From Candidatus Latescibacterota bacterium (GTDB lineage: Bacteria > Latescibacterota > UBA2968 > UBA8231), in the NCBI GenBank assembly GCA_016187725.1, contig JACPJE010000215.1, positions 1-42,698 of the forward strand: a stretch of 42,698 nt of DNA, read 5' to 3'. Shown here piece by piece: positions 1 to 6,885 of this stretch. The number at the start of each line of letters is the position of its first letter. Within the stretch, counting starts at the first letter, position 1. The translations under genes and the position numbers were made by a program. The notes beneath the pieces are model-generated. The model was not told where the DNA came from and did no database searches. It saw only the letters and a program-made list of their open reading frames with translations.

Positions 1-149
1 TCAAAAGCGCTGGCCTGATCCTGCCCCACGATCCCTCCGGTACCGGTGGACCTGAGGGTCTGGGTCACCGCTGCATGGACAGCCTCACCACCAGAGACGC
101 CTGCCAGGAGAACGAAGACAGCGGCGAAGCCCGGGTTTCCGTACCGCAT
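1..149 (-). CDS. Exported protein, N-terminal fragment (cut by window edge)
   Basis: Reading the minus strand from an ATG at 149-147 gives 49 open codons that run off the left edge. The first 28 or so residues look like a Sec signal peptide: MRYGN, a hydrophobic core (FAAVFVLLAG), then a small-residue stretch ending AVHA. What follows is rich in Thr, Gly, Ser and Gln (TQTLRSTGTGG). A GGGAG ribosome-binding site lies a few bases before the ATG. The start is only 17 bases after the stop of the SLH/TPR lipoprotein, so the two are probably co-transcribed and both act in the envelope. The fragment is too short to name a family. Confidence 0.6.
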   Translation of the reverse strand, partial: MRYGNPGFAAVFVLLAGVSGGEAVHAAVTQTLRSTGTGGIVGQDQASAF

Positions 150-166
150 TGCCGACTCCCTTCGGT

Positions 167-1315
167 TCAGAAATCGAGGCGCACGGCATTTTGCAGCTGG
201 CGGATGATCTGCAAGGCCTCTGCACCTGAGACCGGGCCCTCCGGGTGGAAGAGCCCCGAGAGTTGGTCGGCAGTGATGACGCCGCGTTCGGCGTTCAGCG
301 CGATGGCGCTGTACGCATAGGAATCGCTGCGCACATCGGGAAACCTGGAGGCCTCGCCCAGGTAGCGGGTCGCCAAGTCCTGGTCTCCCGTCAGCAGCAC
401 CAGGATCCCCTGGGTCACCACGGCCATACTGGCGCGGTCGATGGCCATTCCAGGCTGGAAACGGTGGTCGGGAGTGGTCTCCAGGCCCCCGACTCCAAGT
501 TTGAGGATCTGTTCTATCCATGGCCGCGCCCAGGATGAGGAGAGGTCCGTGGCCTGAGCCAAGGTATCACCGCCGATGTGGCTGGGATCTCTGAATCCGG
601 GCGGATTGGGCCGCACGCGCCGCTGGCGGATCATCTCGTCGAGGTTGAGTTCCTCGATCAGCAACACTGCCAGTTCGGCACGGGTGATACGCGGCAGCAG
701 CGCGATCTTCAATCCCCAGCTCGAACCCGGGGCGACCCTTTCGATGAGTTGCGCCCTCTCCAGTTCGTCCTGGGTCCTCTTGATCCACGGCCCCCGGGCT
801 TTTTTGAGGGCTTCGGCAAAGGAAGCCCTGGCCGCTTCTAGCTGCATAGCCTCCAAAAGACACCGGCCCCGGTAGTAGGGAACGGCCGGGTTATCCGGGT
901 CGCGCTCCGCAGCCCTTTTGTACGCGTCCAGGGCCTCTTTGGACCAGGTTTCCACCGGATAGCCGCGCTGGACACCTTCGGCAGTGGCGATGCGGCCCAG
1001 GGCGATATAGCCATCGGTGAATCTGCCGTCCTTGTGCAAGGCCTTGGCGACCTCCTGCCGTGCCCGCCAGAAATCCTGCTGTTCCATCGCCACCAGCGCC
1101 ATGCCCACCTGGGCCCCTGGAAAATCCGGATCGAGCGAACTGGCCCGCTCGAACTCCCGCTGAGCGTCCATCTGTGCGCCGGCCTCCAACTGCGCCAGGC
1201 CGCGCTGGTAGTGATTGGCCGGAGTGTCCAGGGGAGATTCGGGAGAAAGATGCTTGGGACCGCAGGCCGTAAGAAAAAAGGCCAGAAGGAAAAGCAGATA
1301 AATGGGCAGGGGCAT
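167..1315 (-). CDS. Lipoprotein with TPR-like repeats and C-terminal SLH domains
   Basis: 382 aa. The N-terminus is a lipoprotein signal with lipobox LTAC, so Cys18 should be lipidated. Residues about 30-190 hold helical TPR-like repeats (YQRGLAQLEAGAQMDAQREF, AYKRAAERDPDNPAVPYYRG). From about residue 200 there are SLH-type segments: a weak first one (LPRITRAELAVLLIEEL), then W..QILKLGVGG with RFQPGMAIDRASMA, and SRFPDV with YSAIALNAERGVI and VSGAEALQII. SLH domains typically bind cell-wall polymers, so a tether between membrane and wall is a reasonable inference. The start at 1315 was chosen because longer in-frame reading runs through the tRNA gene. The ATG lies 11 bases from the tRNA CCA end, and no Shine-Dalgarno sequence is visible. 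Confidence 0.85.
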   Translation of the reverse strand: MPLPIYLLFLLAFFLTACGPKHLSPESPLDTPANHYQRGLAQLEAGAQMDAQREFERASSLDPDFPGAQVGMALVAMEQQDFWRARQEVAKALHKDGRFTDGYIALGRIATAEGVQRGYPVETWSKEALDAYKRAAERDPDNPAVPYYRGRCLLEAMQLEAARASFAEALKKARGPWIKRTQDELERAQLIERVAPGSSWGLKIALLPRITRAELAVLLIEELNLDEMIRQRRVRPNPPGFRDPSHIGGDTLAQATDLSSSWARPWIEQILKLGVGGLETTPDHRFQPGMAIDRASMAVVTQGILVLLTGDQDLATRYLGEASRFPDVRSDSYAYSAIALNAERGVITADQLSGLFHPEGPVSGAEALQIIRQLQNAVRLDF

Positions 1316-1326
1316 AGGAAAAAAGA

Positions 1327-1401
1327 TGGAGCGGGAGACGGGAATCGAACCCGCGACATCAAGCTTGGGAAGCTTGCGTTCTACCCCTGAACTACTCCCG
1401 C
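1327..1401 (-). tRNA. tRNA-Gly (anticodon CCC), CCA encoded
   Basis: On the minus strand the sequence folds into a full cloverleaf. Acceptor GCGGGAG pairs with CTCCCGC. The D arm is GTTC/GAAC. The anticodon stem CAAGC/GCTTG carries loop TTCCCAA, giving anticodon CCC, which reads GGG. The T arm is GCGGG/CCCGT with loop TTCGATT. The discriminator T at 1330 is followed by an encoded CCA (1329-1327). The body is 72 nt without CCA. A near-consensus promoter lies about 50 bases upstream, and the SLH lipoprotein ATG is 11 bases beyond the CCA. Confidence 0.95.
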
Positions 1402-1457
1402 TCCCAAGAAATGACGAAGGCACCAAGTTCCACCGCCTTCACTTGAGAACATGTTTT

Positions 1458-1486
1458 AAGATAAGGGTGCTATCTCTATGTGTCAA
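1458..1486 (-). promoter_or_regulatory. Sigma70-type promoter for tRNA-Gly
   Basis: On the minus strand, -35 TTGACA (1486-1481), a 17-base spacer and -10 TATCTT (1463-1458). It begins immediately after the miaA stop codon and points at tRNA-Gly, with a predicted start near 1451. It is the only evident promoter for the lipoprotein gene behind the tRNA. Confidence 0.75.
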
Positions 1487-1489
1487 CGC

Positions 1490-2410
1490 TTAAAACCCAA
1501 TCCGGTTCCGGAATTGCCCCACCACCCGCTCCCTCCCTCCTTCCACCCCCCAAGTATCGAGATTTATCCAGCGAAACCTCCGGTCCTTGCGGAACCAGGT
1601 CAGCTGGCGTTTTGCGTACTGCCTGGAGTTTAGTTTGATCTTGGCGATGGCCTCCTCCCATGTGCACTTGGCTTCTAAGGTGTCCAAAACCTCTTCATAC
1701 CCCATGCTCTGCAGTGCATAGGTACTGCGGTTGTACCCCTTGGACAGCAAGTCTTTTACCTCTGCCACCAGGCCTTTTTGAACCATTTCATCCACCCGCT
1801 GCCCAATGCGGTGATACAGGTGGTCCCGATCCCTGCACAGACAGAATGCCAGAGGGGTGCAAGCCAAGGGATCGGCGCCGATCCCGCCCTTGCTACCTGT
1901 GCTGAGCGCCAATTCCAGTGCCCGCAGGACCCGCTGGGTATCTCCTTCTGCGAGACGAGCTTGAGCGATGGGATCAACCCTGCCCAGTTCCTCGTATAGC
2001 TCACCCAGACCTGCTGTTTCCAGTCGGTGCAAAAGACCGGCACGCACTGCTCCCACCGGTTGTTCTTCTTCCCACAGGCCATCGAGCAGGGCCTGGATAT
2101 AGAGCCCGGTACCTCCGACTATGACCGGTACAATTCGCCGATTCCACATGTTTTCGATGAGGGCCCGCGCATGCTGGGCAAACTGGCCGGCACTATACCT
2201 TTCTCCCGGTTCTATCAGGTCGAGGCAGTGGTGTTTGACCCGGGCCTGTTCCAACCTGCTCGGCTTGGCAGTGCCGATATCCATGTATCGGTATAACTGC
2301 CGTGAATCTGCAGAGATGATCTCTCCCCCCAGTTCCAGCGCAATTTCGATGCCGAGTGCGGTTTTGCCTACTCCTGTGGGTCCTGTGATGATAATTAGTT
2401 TACGTAACAT
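1490..2410 (-). CDS. miaA: tRNA dimethylallyltransferase MiaA
   Basis: 306 aa, the usual MiaA length. MiaA transfers a dimethylallyl group to N6 of A37 in tRNAs that read codons starting with U. Visible signatures are the P-loop GPTGVGKTA at residues 10-18, the DSRQLYRYMDIGTAKP substrate-binding motif, the VGGTGLYIQALL segment and the C-terminal SRQYAKRQLTWFR motif. It lies 57 bases downstream of the exosortase unit on the same strand and is followed at once by the tRNA-Gly promoter. Nothing is unusual in the protein. Confidence 0.97.
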   Translation of the reverse strand: MLRKLIIITGPTGVGKTALGIEIALELGGEIISADSRQLYRYMDIGTAKPSRLEQARVKHHCLDLIEPGERYSAGQFAQHARALIENMWNRRIVPVIVGGTGLYIQALLDGLWEEEQPVGAVRAGLLHRLETAGLGELYEELGRVDPIAQARLAEGDTQRVLRALELALSTGSKGGIGADPLACTPLAFCLCRDRDHLYHRIGQRVDEMVQKGLVAEVKDLLSKGYNRSTYALQSMGYEEVLDTLEAKCTWEEAIAKIKLNSRQYAKRQLTWFRKDRRFRWINLDTWGVEGGRERVVGQFRNRIGF

Positions 2411-2467
2411 TAGTTATGCGCTATAAAAATGACACGCCCTGCTTCTCCCTGCTGAAATTGGCACAGG

Positions 2468-3079
2468 CTAACTATGGGAAGATCCGCGGTCCAGCCCCAG
2501 GTAGCGCCAGGCCGATAGCACCCAGGGCAGCAGGACGAGCACTGCAGTGCCCCAAATGCCCCATGAGCCCACCAGCCGGGTCAGGAACGCAGCCCGCCCT
2601 GCAGAACCTTCCTCCCACCCGGCACCGCGCAACTCGGCGCGCTTTTCGGGCGGCAGACCTGCTACATACTCCTGGACAGCGCTGTACCCCCCTGCGCACA
2701 AGCTGAACACGTGCATGGCCCACAGCATCACCAGCACGGCCAGGGCCCATCGCGCCCGGCTGCCTGGTGTCCAGCCGGGCAAGGTAGCCAGCAGGGCCGC
2801 GGCGGCCAGGGCATTCATATAGACCAAGTCGTGGCCTTCGAATTGGAGTTGGATTGCCCTGTGCTCCGGGGCGCGCCAGGCCACCAGTAGCCTAGGACCA
2901 CGCTGCTCAAAGGCCAGGGGGAGATCCTGGCAGGCCAAGATCCAGTTGGCCGGTAGGACCAGGGTGGCAGTGTAGAAGGGTTCGCCGAATCTCCAAAGCG
3001 CGAAGAGGGCCAGGGCCACTAGTGCAAAGCGCCCCAGGAAACGAGCAGGCTCAGTCCCCTGGGGACGGCCTTGCCTCAT
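2468..3079 (-). CDS. Membrane protein partnered with the exosortase
   Basis: 203 aa with a basic N-terminus (MRQGRPQG) and about four hydrophobic segments: FALVALALFALWRF near 20, ALAAAALLATL near 95, WALAVLVMLWAMHVFSL near 115, and GIWGTAVLVLLPWVLSAW near the C-terminus. The segment between the first two (about 35-85) is amphipathic and probably lies outside the cytoplasm. Its ATG overlaps the exosortase stop by 4 bases (3076-3079), so it is translationally coupled as third gene of the unit. I recall small membrane proteins catalogued as exosortase-associated next to XrtH-type enzymes; this could be one. The sequence itself shows no catalytic motif. Confidence 0.7.
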   Translation of the reverse strand: MRQGRPQGTEPARFLGRFALVALALFALWRFGEPFYTATLVLPANWILACQDLPLAFEQRGPRLLVAWRAPEHRAIQLQFEGHDLVYMNALAAAALLATLPGWTPGSRARWALAVLVMLWAMHVFSLCAGGYSAVQEYVAGLPPEKRAELRGAGWEEGSAGRAAFLTRLVGSWGIWGTAVLVLLPWVLSAWRYLGLDRGSSHS

Positions 3080-3588
3080 GCCCGAACCCTACCTATCCAG
3101 AAAAGCCACAGAAAAACCATAAACCCCAGGTTGAGCAACACCATAAAGTAGAGATGGAAGGGCTGGATCCAACCTGGGCTGAGGTGCCCAACCACCCCCA
3201 GTGCTATCAGGCGCAGGGTGCTGTAGAGAAAGAAGGCACTGGCGCCTAGCACCAGTCCCCAGCCCTTCTGGACCAGGGACGCCGGGTAGGCGGCAATTGC
3301 GGCAACCAGGATGAAAAAGGAGAAAAGTCCGGTGCATTCGTGGATGATCTGGAAGGTGATGGTGTCCAAAGCCAGGATGCAGAAACCAGCTGCGATGGAG
3401 GAAGTATCAAGTCGAACCGGCACACCCAGCAGGTTTAGCGAAGCAGCAGCCGTTGCCGTAATCATGCGCATGTAGAGACCTCCCACCAAGGGCTGCCAAC
3501 GGTTGAATAGCCATTCGAGCAGCAATAGACAGCACAGGAACCACAGACAGAAGCGAATCTGCAGCCCGGAAAGGGGAAACCATTTCAT
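3076..3588 (-). CDS. Exosortase/archaeosortase family transpeptidase (XrtH-like)
   Basis: 170 aa, about six membrane segments, compact for the family. Exosortases are integral-membrane cysteine enzymes thought to cleave C-terminal sorting signals of exported proteins and transfer them to an envelope anchor. The family catalytic residues can be read: Cys85 in HECTGLFSFF, Arg126 in YSTLRLIALG and His145 in PFHLYF. The gene starts within the stop of the target gene (ATGA, 3585-3588) and overlaps the partner membrane protein at its end. The small size, the membrane partner and the W-containing sorting signal on the neighbour suggest the XrtH group, but the subtype is my inference. Confidence 0.88.
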   Translation of the reverse strand: MKWFPLSGLQIRFCLWFLCCLLLLEWLFNRWQPLVGGLYMRMITATAAASLNLLGVPVRLDTSSIAAGFCILALDTITFQIIHECTGLFSFFILVAAIAAYPASLVQKGWGLVLGASAFFLYSTLRLIALGVVGHLSPGWIQPFHLYFMVLLNLGFMVFLWLFWIGRVRA

Positions 3589-4322
3589 CGACGGTTAGGC
3601 CGGAGGTAGTAGAGGCCCAAGCCGGCGATGGCCACCAGCAGGAGCCACTCTCCTTCAAAGGGGACTGCAACCATGGCACCGCCAGCCGTGCCACCTGCGC
3701 CGCCTCCAGCGATTTCCACCCGGTTGTTGTCACTGGCACCCACAGGGCCGTTCAGTTGCTGGTCTGTGATACCGTCGAACCCCACCGGTGGTCCCGGCGG
3801 ATCCTGATCGATATCGATGTTGAGGTTATTCGCACCCAATTTGAACATCCGTCCCCCGACAGCGGTGGGGCTGATCACCGCGGTGATGAGGTAGAAACGC
3901 GCTCCTCCTGCCGGTAGGAGTGCTGCTCCTGCCGGGATGTCGGTCTCGGCCCCGATGTTGATACTGCCACTGGCCACTGTGCCGATCTGCGTGTCACCCC
4001 CATCCAAGACCGCATTTATGCTCTCGTACATCCTCAGTTCCGTGAAGTCGGTACTGGCGATCCCGGTGGAGATACTCAGGTCCTCGATGACGATCCTGAT
4101 TCGCAGCAGGGCCTCTTGAGTAGGGGGATCCCTGGCTATCTCGACGCTGTAGATCGCCACCTCGTCGCCGGGATTGGCCACATTGATCCCTGTCAGGCCC
4201 GTAGGACCCGTAGGGATAGCCGGATAGACCGTGCCAGGGAGTCCTGCCCAGGCGAGGAAGAGGAGGACAAGTGCCGCCTTGCCAGATCCCACAGACCTGC
4301 TGAGCAGCTGATCAGAGTTCAT
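3585..4322 (-). CDS. Exported beta-rich protein with C-terminal exosortase sorting signal
   Basis: 245 aa. A signal peptide covers about residues 1-35 (KAALVLLFLAWAGLPGTVYP). The mature region is beta-rich and low in Lys and Cys, with a Gly/Ala-rich linker (GGGAGGTAGGAM) before the tail. Residues 220-245 form the tripartite sorting signal: VPFEGEW motif, hydrophobic helix LLLVAIAGLGLYYL and basic end RPNRR. This resembles the IPTLxxWG/VPxxxxW class, with V-P and W kept. It is the first gene of the unit and overlaps the sortase by 4 bases, so it is very likely the dedicated target. The body matches no family I recognise. The 110 bases upstream (4323-4432) should hold a promoter, but none is convincing. 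Confidence 0.8.
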   Translation of the reverse strand: MNSDQLLSRSVGSGKAALVLLFLAWAGLPGTVYPAIPTGPTGLTGINVANPGDEVAIYSVEIARDPPTQEALLRIRIVIEDLSISTGIASTDFTELRMYESINAVLDGGDTQIGTVASGSINIGAETDIPAGAALLPAGGARFYLITAVISPTAVGGRMFKLGANNLNIDIDQDPPGPPVGFDGITDQQLNGPVGASDNNRVEIAGGGAGGTAGGAMVAVPFEGEWLLLVAIAGLGLYYLRPNRR

Positions 4323-4432
4323 CGGGAGAGCCTTCTTGCGAGTCTGTTTAAAGTCCAGTTACTCAGACCCGCACTTTCACCACCCCCTTCTCCAGGGGCG
4401 CTGGAAGTGTTTTGTTCAAAGTCTGGCAGGTC

Positions 4433-6103
4433 TTAAACACTCACCTTCTCCTCGGGCAGGAGCCCCGGCTCTACCATCAGGGTCTTCTCGCACTTGATCA
4501 GCGCTTGGCCCGGGATCCCCCCCCTGGGTTTTGACACATATTTCACCAGGGTATACACCACCGGAACCTTGCGCGCTGTCTTCCCCTTGCTCCAGTAGGC
4601 GGCAAGACTAGCTGCTTCCTTGAGGGTCTGGGCGCTGGGCTCTTCCTTGCGCCCTTCCCGCCTGAGCACCACGTGGGCTCCGGGATATCCATGCACATGG
4701 AACCAGATATCGTTCTGTGCAGCCAGGCGGTGAGAGAGCAGATCATTTTCCCGATTGTTGCGCCCCGCCCATACACTCCACCCTGTAGAGGTGCGATAGC
4801 GCCGCGGGTGGGCGCTGCCCTCCCCACCTTGGCGCACACCGGGGAGGTAGTTCATCCCGAGCTCTGCAAGCCAGCTTTCCCCTGCAGCGCGATGCTCCTC
4901 TCCTCCCCGAAGCATGGATTCCACCTCGGCTAGCTGTTTTTCAACCTGTCGCAAAAGCAGAGGCACTACCGACCGCCGCTGGCGGTATTTCCTGGCGGTG
5001 CGCAACAGGTGCGCGGCATTTTCTGCAGCCGTACTGTGCGGATCGAGTTCAATGGTTACCCGGCTGGAACCCGAGGCATCGTAAATATCAGGCAGTTCGA
5101 CACTTACGGCACCTGTGGGCACAGATCCCAGATGAATCAGAAGGATATTCCCCCTCTTTTCGCAGTCTTCGGCCTGATCTGCTTCAGCCAGATCCCCTTT
5201 GAGGGCGCGCTGGCGGCGTCCCAGGACACGCTGAGCCTGGCGCAGGCGTTTTTCCAGCTCCCGGCCATCCGGCAGCGAGGTCGACTGGGCTGTTTTGACC
5301 CTGAGAATGGCCTGACTGATCGAGGGCAGCACCTCCCCTTCTCGACTGACTGGTTCCAGTCCAGAAAACTGAACCACGCCCCCTTCGCACCATACATATC
5401 CCCCCTGGTGAGGAGAACGCGTGTAGAGATCCTCTGCCAGCATCCAAAGCCGGCGCAGGGCTTCTCCATCGGGTAATTCCTGGCTCTCGATGCCGGCCAT
5501 CTTGAGCAATTGCCCCGCCACCACCGCGTCCATCCCCACCAGCAGGCGGGCCAGGGATTGGGGGGAGAATTCACCATTCGGCAGGGCATCGACAAAAGCC
5601 CCAAACGTATCCTTTCCGGGCAAGAGACGCGCCGGACCAGGCGGAGGAACATAGGCTTGCCCCACCCTCAGGCGCCCCTGCCTGGCTCCGCACCATCCCC
5701 CCAGTACCAACCCGCTGCGCTCACTGATCAGATACGCCTGAAAACGGGGGTGAATCAATTCAAAGACCAAGCGACCATACGAAGGGCTGCCACTGCTGTC
5801 AGTGCGGGAAAGCCTGAGCCAGAGCAGTCTGTCGCGCGGGGCAACCCAGATCTTCTCCACCTGGGCACCTGTCAGATACCGTTCCTTCCCCTCTCTCGAT
5901 TCCAGCGCCTCGGGCACGGGTCCTGGCCTCAGGCATACCCACCCCTCGCGCCCCAGTCGGGCGTACAGGTGTCCTCCGGTTTCCGCGCCCAGTCCCAGTT
6001 CGCCCTCTGCTGAGCCGGCCTGAAGCAATCGACGTCCGGACAATTGCGCATCCAGCTCGGTCGCCAGATTGTGGATGGTGAAAAAGTCGAAGCCCATCGG
6101 CAA
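4433..6103 (-). CDS. rqcH: NFACT family protein, RqcH-like ribosome quality control factor
   Basis: 556 aa, normal for RqcH/NFACT. RqcH binds stalled 50S subunits and recruits tRNA-Ala to add C-terminal alanine tails that mark nascent chains for proteolysis. Seen here: an NFACT-N start (FDFFTIHNLATELDAQLSGR); Asp91-Arg92 in APRDRLLWLRL, matching the functional DR pair near 97-98 of the Bacillus protein; a central helical region about 270-430; and NFACT-R about 440-540 (WAGRNNRENDLLS, DIWFHVHGYPGAHVVLR). The start could be Met1 or Met3. It is 25 bases after the ompA-like stop and is probably the last gene of the valS transcript. The usual GRHSN motif is replaced by HPRFQAYLI. Confidence 0.9.
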   Translation of the reverse strand: MPMGFDFFTIHNLATELDAQLSGRRLLQAGSAEGELGLGAETGGHLYARLGREGWVCLRPGPVPEALESREGKERYLTGAQVEKIWVAPRDRLLWLRLSRTDSSGSPSYGRLVFELIHPRFQAYLISERSGLVLGGWCGARQGRLRVGQAYVPPPGPARLLPGKDTFGAFVDALPNGEFSPQSLARLLVGMDAVVAGQLLKMAGIESQELPDGEALRRLWMLAEDLYTRSPHQGGYVWCEGGVVQFSGLEPVSREGEVLPSISQAILRVKTAQSTSLPDGRELEKRLRQAQRVLGRRQRALKGDLAEADQAEDCEKRGNILLIHLGSVPTGAVSVELPDIYDASGSSRVTIELDPHSTAAENAAHLLRTARKYRQRRSVVPLLLRQVEKQLAEVESMLRGGEEHRAAGESWLAELGMNYLPGVRQGGEGSAHPRRYRTSTGWSVWAGRNNRENDLLSHRLAAQNDIWFHVHGYPGAHVVLRREGRKEEPSAQTLKEAASLAAYWSKGKTARKVPVVYTLVKYVSKPRGGIPGQALIKCEKTLMVEPGLLPEEKVSV

Positions 6104-6128
6104 AAGAAAACCGGTCCCGCTGCGCTGT

Positions 6129-6872
6129 TTATTCCCAGACAGAGATCTCGATGCGCCGGTTGAGGGTCTTGTTTTCAGGGGTGTCGTTGTTGACTATGGG
6201 CTGTTCTTCACCAAAACCCTTGGCCTCAATTCGCGATGCGGTAATACTGTACGTATTGATCAAATACAGGCGCACTGCTTCGGCGCGCTGTTCTGAGAGC
6301 TTTAGGTTGGTCTGGGCGTCCCCATCTGAATCCGTATGCCCGGAGATGAGGATCTTAGCAGAGGGAAAGGTCTTGATTATCGTGCCCACCTTGTCAAATT
6401 CTGTCGCTGAGCCTGGTTTGAGGTTAAACTGACCCTGATCAAAGAGCACGCTGGTGTCTAAGGCCAGGCGTGGCATCACCACGTCGCTCTTGAGTGCAGT
6501 CTTGTACTTTATCAAAGGTTGATTGTATACAGAAGGGCTGACGGAAAAACGCCCCATCGATGAGTTTTGCTGCCCGTCGAGGATGGTCATGGTGCCGATA
6601 AATACCCTCATGGAGTACCCCCCTACCTTCACCTCGCGGTAGACATTGAGGACATCTCCTTTGTTGACATTGTCCGCGGTGCCCTTATCGAGATAGTAGA
6701 CCAGCTCCTGGTTCTGACTGTCCGGGGTATTGCCGCGATTGAGATTGCGAGCGACTTGGATTATGCGGGGGATGGGGGCCGTCTGAGCAGGAACGACCTG
6801 GGCGCCAGCCCATTGCTCCCCCCCCAGGATTATTCCCCCCAAGACAACACCGCAGCGGTATAAGGCGCGCAT
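6129..6872 (-). CDS. OmpA-family envelope protein
   Basis: 247 aa. A signal peptide covers about residues 1-24 (VVLGGIILGG..AGAQ). Residues about 35-130 form an all-beta region (YYLDKGTADNVNKGDVLNVY, RVFIGTMTILD) that resembles an extracytoplasmic barrel more than a membrane beta-barrel. The C-terminal domain, about 140-245, is OmpA_C: LFDQGQFNLKPGS, ILISGHTDSDG, LSEQRAEAVRLYLI, IEAKGFGEEQPI and LNRRIEI. This domain binds the diaminopimelate peptide of peptidoglycan non-covalently. The Shine-Dalgarno GAGGGAAT precedes the ATG. It is separated from valS by 13 bases, so it is in the same operon. Confidence 0.92.
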   Translation of the reverse strand: MRALYRCGVVLGGIILGGEQWAGAQVVPAQTAPIPRIIQVARNLNRGNTPDSQNQELVYYLDKGTADNVNKGDVLNVYREVKVGGYSMRVFIGTMTILDGQQNSSMGRFSVSPSVYNQPLIKYKTALKSDVVMPRLALDTSVLFDQGQFNLKPGSATEFDKVGTIIKTFPSAKILISGHTDSDGDAQTNLKLSEQRAEAVRLYLINTYSITASRIEAKGFGEEQPIVNNDTPENKTLNRRIEISVWE

Positions 6873-6885
6873 ATTCCCTCTTTTC

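Noticed and set aside
167-1426. Longer start for the SLH lipoprotein at 1426
   Set aside because: The extra codons are translated tRNA-Gly sequence; the ATG at 1315 gives a proper lipoprotein signal.
4323-4432. Sigma54 or sigma70 promoter before the exosortase unit
   Set aside because: No GG-N10-GC pair and no reasonable TTGACA/TATAAT combination could be found on the minus strand, although a promoter is expected here.
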